A stretch of 64,000 nt of DNA from Pieris napi (taxonomy: Eukaryota; Arthropoda; Insecta; Lepidoptera; Pieridae). Numbering within the stretch: position 1 is the first letter of the stretch; every line of letters begins with the position of its first letter. Where the stretch lies: assembly GCF_905475465.1 (NCBI RefSeq), contig NC_062235.1, forward strand, positions 5,838,001-5,902,000, in the 5' to 3' direction. This document shows, in pieces, positions 61,201 through 64,000 of this stretch. The notes under the pieces were generated by a model. It was given only the letters and a program-made list of their open reading frames with translations, was not told the origin of the DNA and did no database searches. The position numbers and the translations under genes are program-made.

Positions 61201-64000
61201 CACGGTAGTGAATACCTCACAGCCATAATGCAACGCCACATTGATCGCGGCTTGACCCACACCTCCAGAACCAGCGTGGATCAAAACTGATTCACCGCGT
61301 TGCATTTGACCCACCATGACCTATACAGGAAGCATTTTAAAATATGCTTACAATTGAATTAGTTACTTATTAAAGCGCTGTGTTTAACAATAAGTTAACT
61401 TGAATAATTCATTAAATATAAATAAAAATTAAACATTCAAAATACTTTTTGTAAGCGTTATACTTATTATTTAGAATGTTAAATTCCTTAGTAAATAAGA
61501 CTTACCATAGCATAGTAAACGGTGCCGTAGGCTACTGGTACTGAAGCAGCCTCCTCGAAGGTCCATTCATTAGGGATGCACCACATGAGAGCTCGGTCTC
61601 CCTCTACCATATTTGCCATACCGCTGTTACGGACCATAGCCATTACCCGGGAACCACTGTTGCGAGTAATTGGATGAGTAAGATTTATTATTTCTAGACT
61701 AAGTATCTTTTTTGTTCACTATGACTAGACTATGTGTTTTTTTTGTTTGTATGTTTTTGTTGTTAATTATTTTTATAATTACAAAACATTAATAGTTTTG
61801 GGTTAAAAAACAATAACTAATAGCGCTTCAACCCCTCTTGGCTTCAGATTTCTGTATATTTTTGTTGTTTAAAATTCATTATAGGTTATTACTACTTTCA
61901 TAGAAAGCCGATCACCTAATCAGACTCCTGTGCCTCTCAGGTATTTTGTATAATAAATACTACTACTACTAAATTAATAAAAGCCTTACTTAGGTGTTCT
62001 GCCGACGATTTCGAAACCTTGCACGCACTCTTGCGCAAGACGGCCTCGTGCGACGGCGTCCACTGTGACTCGACCCATAGCTGTCATTACGTCACGGAAG
62101 TTCAGCGCTGCACAATAGACCTGTCGAAATATTCATTTTTAGATTTAATAAGTATATCTTATTTTTTATAATATTATGTAGTCTTGTTCGGATTCATATC
62201 ATAAAGTTAGGTAAATTTGTTATACCCTACACACGCATTTTAAACCAAAAAAAAAGGAATCAATTGTGTCGTTTTCGTAGATATATAATTTGTGAATAAA
62301 AGTGGTGCATATAGAGGATTATAATAATTAAACATCTGTTAAAATAAGTCATAAACCACGATGCCATATTATGAGAATATGCAATAGACAATCGAATATA
62401 ATTTCATAAACTAATTAATATTAAATTGTAACTTACATGAATAAGAACACTATCTGGGTTCTTGAAAATCTGATTCTGTCTAATTGGTCCTTCGAGCCAT
62501 TTGAGCGAAGAAAGGTCTCCGATAGTGGTTGTGTTAACGAATCCGTGGCTTGCGCTAACTGTTTCTAAGTCTCCTAGTAATAAGTGACGGTAGCTTCCCC
62601 ATTGGCCCTAAAATATTTCATTATTTAACACATATATATATACTTTTAGCAATAAAATTTTAATTTTGCTTCCCATCAATTAATATATGATAGATACTCA
62701 CATATATACTGAAAGCATCATTCGTTTTTTTTATTAGTTTACAGATATTAAAGACTTACATCTTGATAAATATTAATGGCCAAATCCTTATCCAACTGCT
62801 CTTCATAGAATTCCAAATCAGGATTGAATGTTGGAGCGGCAGGGTCAGCGATTAGCAAACCATATACAACCTCGCCACCCGGCTCCCTTCTTAAACAATT
62901 CACAAGACCCAAAAGTCCGTTGAGTGCCTCATCTTGGTTATAAATGACAATTTTCTGGCCCGACTTCAATTCTTCCTTAACTTGTTCAATCCACGCGTAT
63001 GATTGATCGGCTGTTTTAACATGAATGAATTTTGCTGGTTTGGCACCGACACGTTTTCTAAATAGCACCAAGTATTCAACACCAGTATCTTGAATAGTAA
63101 CGATATCGTATTTATCGGCGTGGTCTTTAGGGTTTGGACGTTGCTTTTCACGGCTGATTATAAAACATTTGTCTCGCAGTGTTGATATAGCTTGTTGCAG
63201 GACCTAGATGAAAAAACGTTTTAAGAACACAAGAATTGTCGTTTTATAATAATATGAGTATGCATTTTACCTACCTCAGGTCTGTTCAGAAGATTAGCAC
63301 CAATAAATAAGACTGTGTTGCTTTCTCCAGCAACCTTCTTATTTTCAACAACTATGTGCGATGGCATTTCAATAGTATCTTCTGAGATAAGTAATAGTTC
63401 TGGTTGTATAAGAGGTAAGTCTTCAAGAACGTCGCTAACTTTTTCTATAATTGGTTCGTAGCCGTTCGTTTTGTATTCCTCATCGACGAATTCAATACTT
63501 TTTACTTTGAATGTTTGGATATTCTCGAGAATGAGTTGTATGTTGGCTCTGAGTATGTCTTCGACCTATGTATAAAAGTACGGACCATAATCAGTTTTTT
63601 ACTCGTTTATTGTTTAAAAGCTTAATTATTGCATAATCCAATGGTTTAAACATTTCATCCCATAAGCCACTTTTTTAATATCCTAGGATATTTAGTATTA
63701 TTTATTACTGTGCAACATTAAAACAAAAGCGACATAAAATAATTAGACTTTTTGAAAGGGCCGTAGTTATACTTAAAGACGAAAACTGTAAATTGAATTC
63801 TAAAATGAACTATAGAAATGAAGTACTGTAGTATATCATACCGTCATCTTAGTTTTTGCACAGTTAGGTACAAATATGTTCTTCTCCAAAACAGGAACAC
63901 CAAGAGGGATTTTTCTGGAGATAGGAGAAGCGTGGAGGCCACGGACTTCGACACCACCGGCTCTAAATACGGATGATAGGTTTTGTGCAAATAGAATGTT
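53369..64000 (-). CDS. FASN: Fatty acid synthase, C-terminal 1320 residues (partial)
   Basis: A cytosolic multidomain enzyme that builds saturated fatty acids, mostly palmitate, from acetyl- and malonyl-CoA with NADPH. Twenty minus-strand exons join in phase: 64000-63842, 63565-63275, 63203-62760, 62607-62437, 62120-61990, 61656-61506, 61320-61149, 60922-60810, 60709-60548, 60358-60230, 60139-60060, 59618-59463, 58673-58422, 57070-56917, 56066-55862, 55603-55453, 55203-55026, 54682-54506, 54345-54243, 53952-53369. They total 1321 codons including the stop. Present here are the end of the dehydratase region, the pseudo-methyltransferase, enoyl reductase, ketoreductase, acyl carrier and thioesterase domains. 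Animal FAS has roughly 2400 residues, so about 1100 lie beyond the window. All key catalytic motifs seen are intact. Lepidoptera carry several FAS copies; which one this is cannot be told here. Confidence 0.94.
55453..56066 (-). CDS. FASN: FAS: acyl carrier protein domain
   Basis: Exons 56066-55862 and 55603-55453 cover the linker after the ketoreductase and the carrier domain. SLAELGMDSMMAVEIK contains Ser944, the site for the phosphopantetheine arm. The intron between the exons falls inside the domain, after IVDAVAQIMG. Confidence 0.92.
56067..56916 (-). other. FAS intron with degraded repeat scrap
   Basis: GGCCAAATCGGTCAAGCCGT to TTATATATATAGATAAT at about 56297-56371 resembles ends of lepidopteran interspersed repeats, and a similar TATATATATAGATAATG lies at 6477 in an Sxl intron. 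No exon is seen. Confidence 0.5.
56917..59618 (-). CDS. FASN: FAS: ketoreductase domain
   Basis: Exons 59618-59463, 58673-58422 and 57070-56917 encode a short-chain reductase fold. GGLGGFG (residues 681-687) binds NADPH. FSSVSCGRGNAGQTNYG holds the catalytic Ser811 and Tyr824. It reduces the 3-keto group of the growing chain. The end of the third exon (LPALAVQWGAVGD) is the usual run-out before the carrier domain. Confidence 0.92.
57071..58421 (-). other. Largest FAS intron in window, no gene seen
   Basis: The sequence is AT-rich. The short plus-strand open frames at 57407 and 57900 have no recognisable features. No repeat was identified. Confidence 0.6.
60060..62607 (-). CDS. FASN: FAS: enoyl reductase domain
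   Basis: Exons from 62607 to 60060 encode a medium-chain reductase fold that uses NADPH to reduce the enoyl-ACP double bond. The motif LIHAGSGGVGQAAI (residues about 462-475 of the visible part) is the dinucleotide-binding site. GRTPNGSRVMAMV and WTFEEAASVPVAYGTVYY upstream, and GKGVDMVLNSLS and GRFLEIGKFD downstream, complete the family pattern. Eight exons are involved with GT-AG borders. The intron at 61657-61989 contains a degraded reverse SINE scrap at about 61822-61960. Confidence 0.9.
62760..64000 (-). CDS. FASN: FAS: end of dehydratase and pseudo-methyltransferase region
   Basis: Exons 64000-63842, 63565-63275 and 63203-62760 give residues 1-298 of the visible part. The first reads NILFAQNLSSVFRAGGVEVR, typical of the region after the dehydratase fold. 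The next two have no catalytic motif and fit the degenerate methyltransferase and structural part of animal FAS, leading into the enoyl reductase. The window edge cuts the first exon. Confidence 0.85.

Overview
The window is animal nuclear DNA, almost certainly from a moth or butterfly. It is AT-rich, its genes are split by many introns with GT-AG junctions, and it is full of short mobile elements. The lepidopteran assignment rests on a Sex-lethal protein with the compact form I associate with Lepidoptera, an insect-type gastrulation-defective-like protease, and tRNA-derived SINEs, Harbinger-like MITEs and a BEL/Pao retrotransposon of kinds I associate with lepidopteran genomes. The species cannot be named from the sequence alone.

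Layout. (1) 3809-14636, plus strand: Sex-lethal (Sxl), an RNA-binding protein with two RRM domains. Five shared exons can be joined in phase to either of two terminal exons, one at 9405-9562 and a second 4.8 kb further on at 14389-14636. (2) 15827-27906, minus strand, convergent with Sxl: a complete gd-like secreted serine protease. It has an N-terminal gd domain, an Arg-Pro-rich linker, a Gly-Ser-Asn repeat and a chymotrypsin-fold domain with an intact H-D-S triad. Its start codon is probably on a small upstream exon; 32530-32532 is the best candidate. The last intron holds a decayed BEL/Pao element, 16632-20482, inserted directly against a splice donor. (3) 28-40 kb: no recognisable host gene. 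This stretch holds a Helitron, SINE pieces and several long inverted-repeat elements, some nested. (4) 40689-44975, minus strand: an unidentified small membrane-protein gene with a 167-residue three-exon model, plus two further downstream exon sets that fit it in phase. (5) 45-53 kb: SINEs, Harbinger-like MITEs and LINE remnants. (6) 53369-64000, minus strand: the last 20 exons (1320 residues) of a type I fatty acid synthase, covering the end of the dehydratase region, the pseudo-methyltransferase region, enoyl reductase, ketoreductase, acyl carrier protein and thioesterase. Its 5' part (ketosynthase, acyltransferase, most of the dehydratase) lies beyond the right edge.

The host genes are functionally unrelated neighbours: RNA processing, extracellular proteolysis, an unknown membrane protein and lipid synthesis. 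No operon, CRISPR array or rRNA is present. The tRNA-like sequences are SINE heads. Exon models were built by hand by matching splice sites, reading-frame phase and protein-family conservation. All exon lengths sum to whole codons, which is strong internal support. The most interesting structures are the second Sxl terminal exon, the retrotransposon whose target duplication equals the splice donor, two tandem Harbinger elements with different internal deletions, and the membrane gene with several phase-compatible 3' ends.
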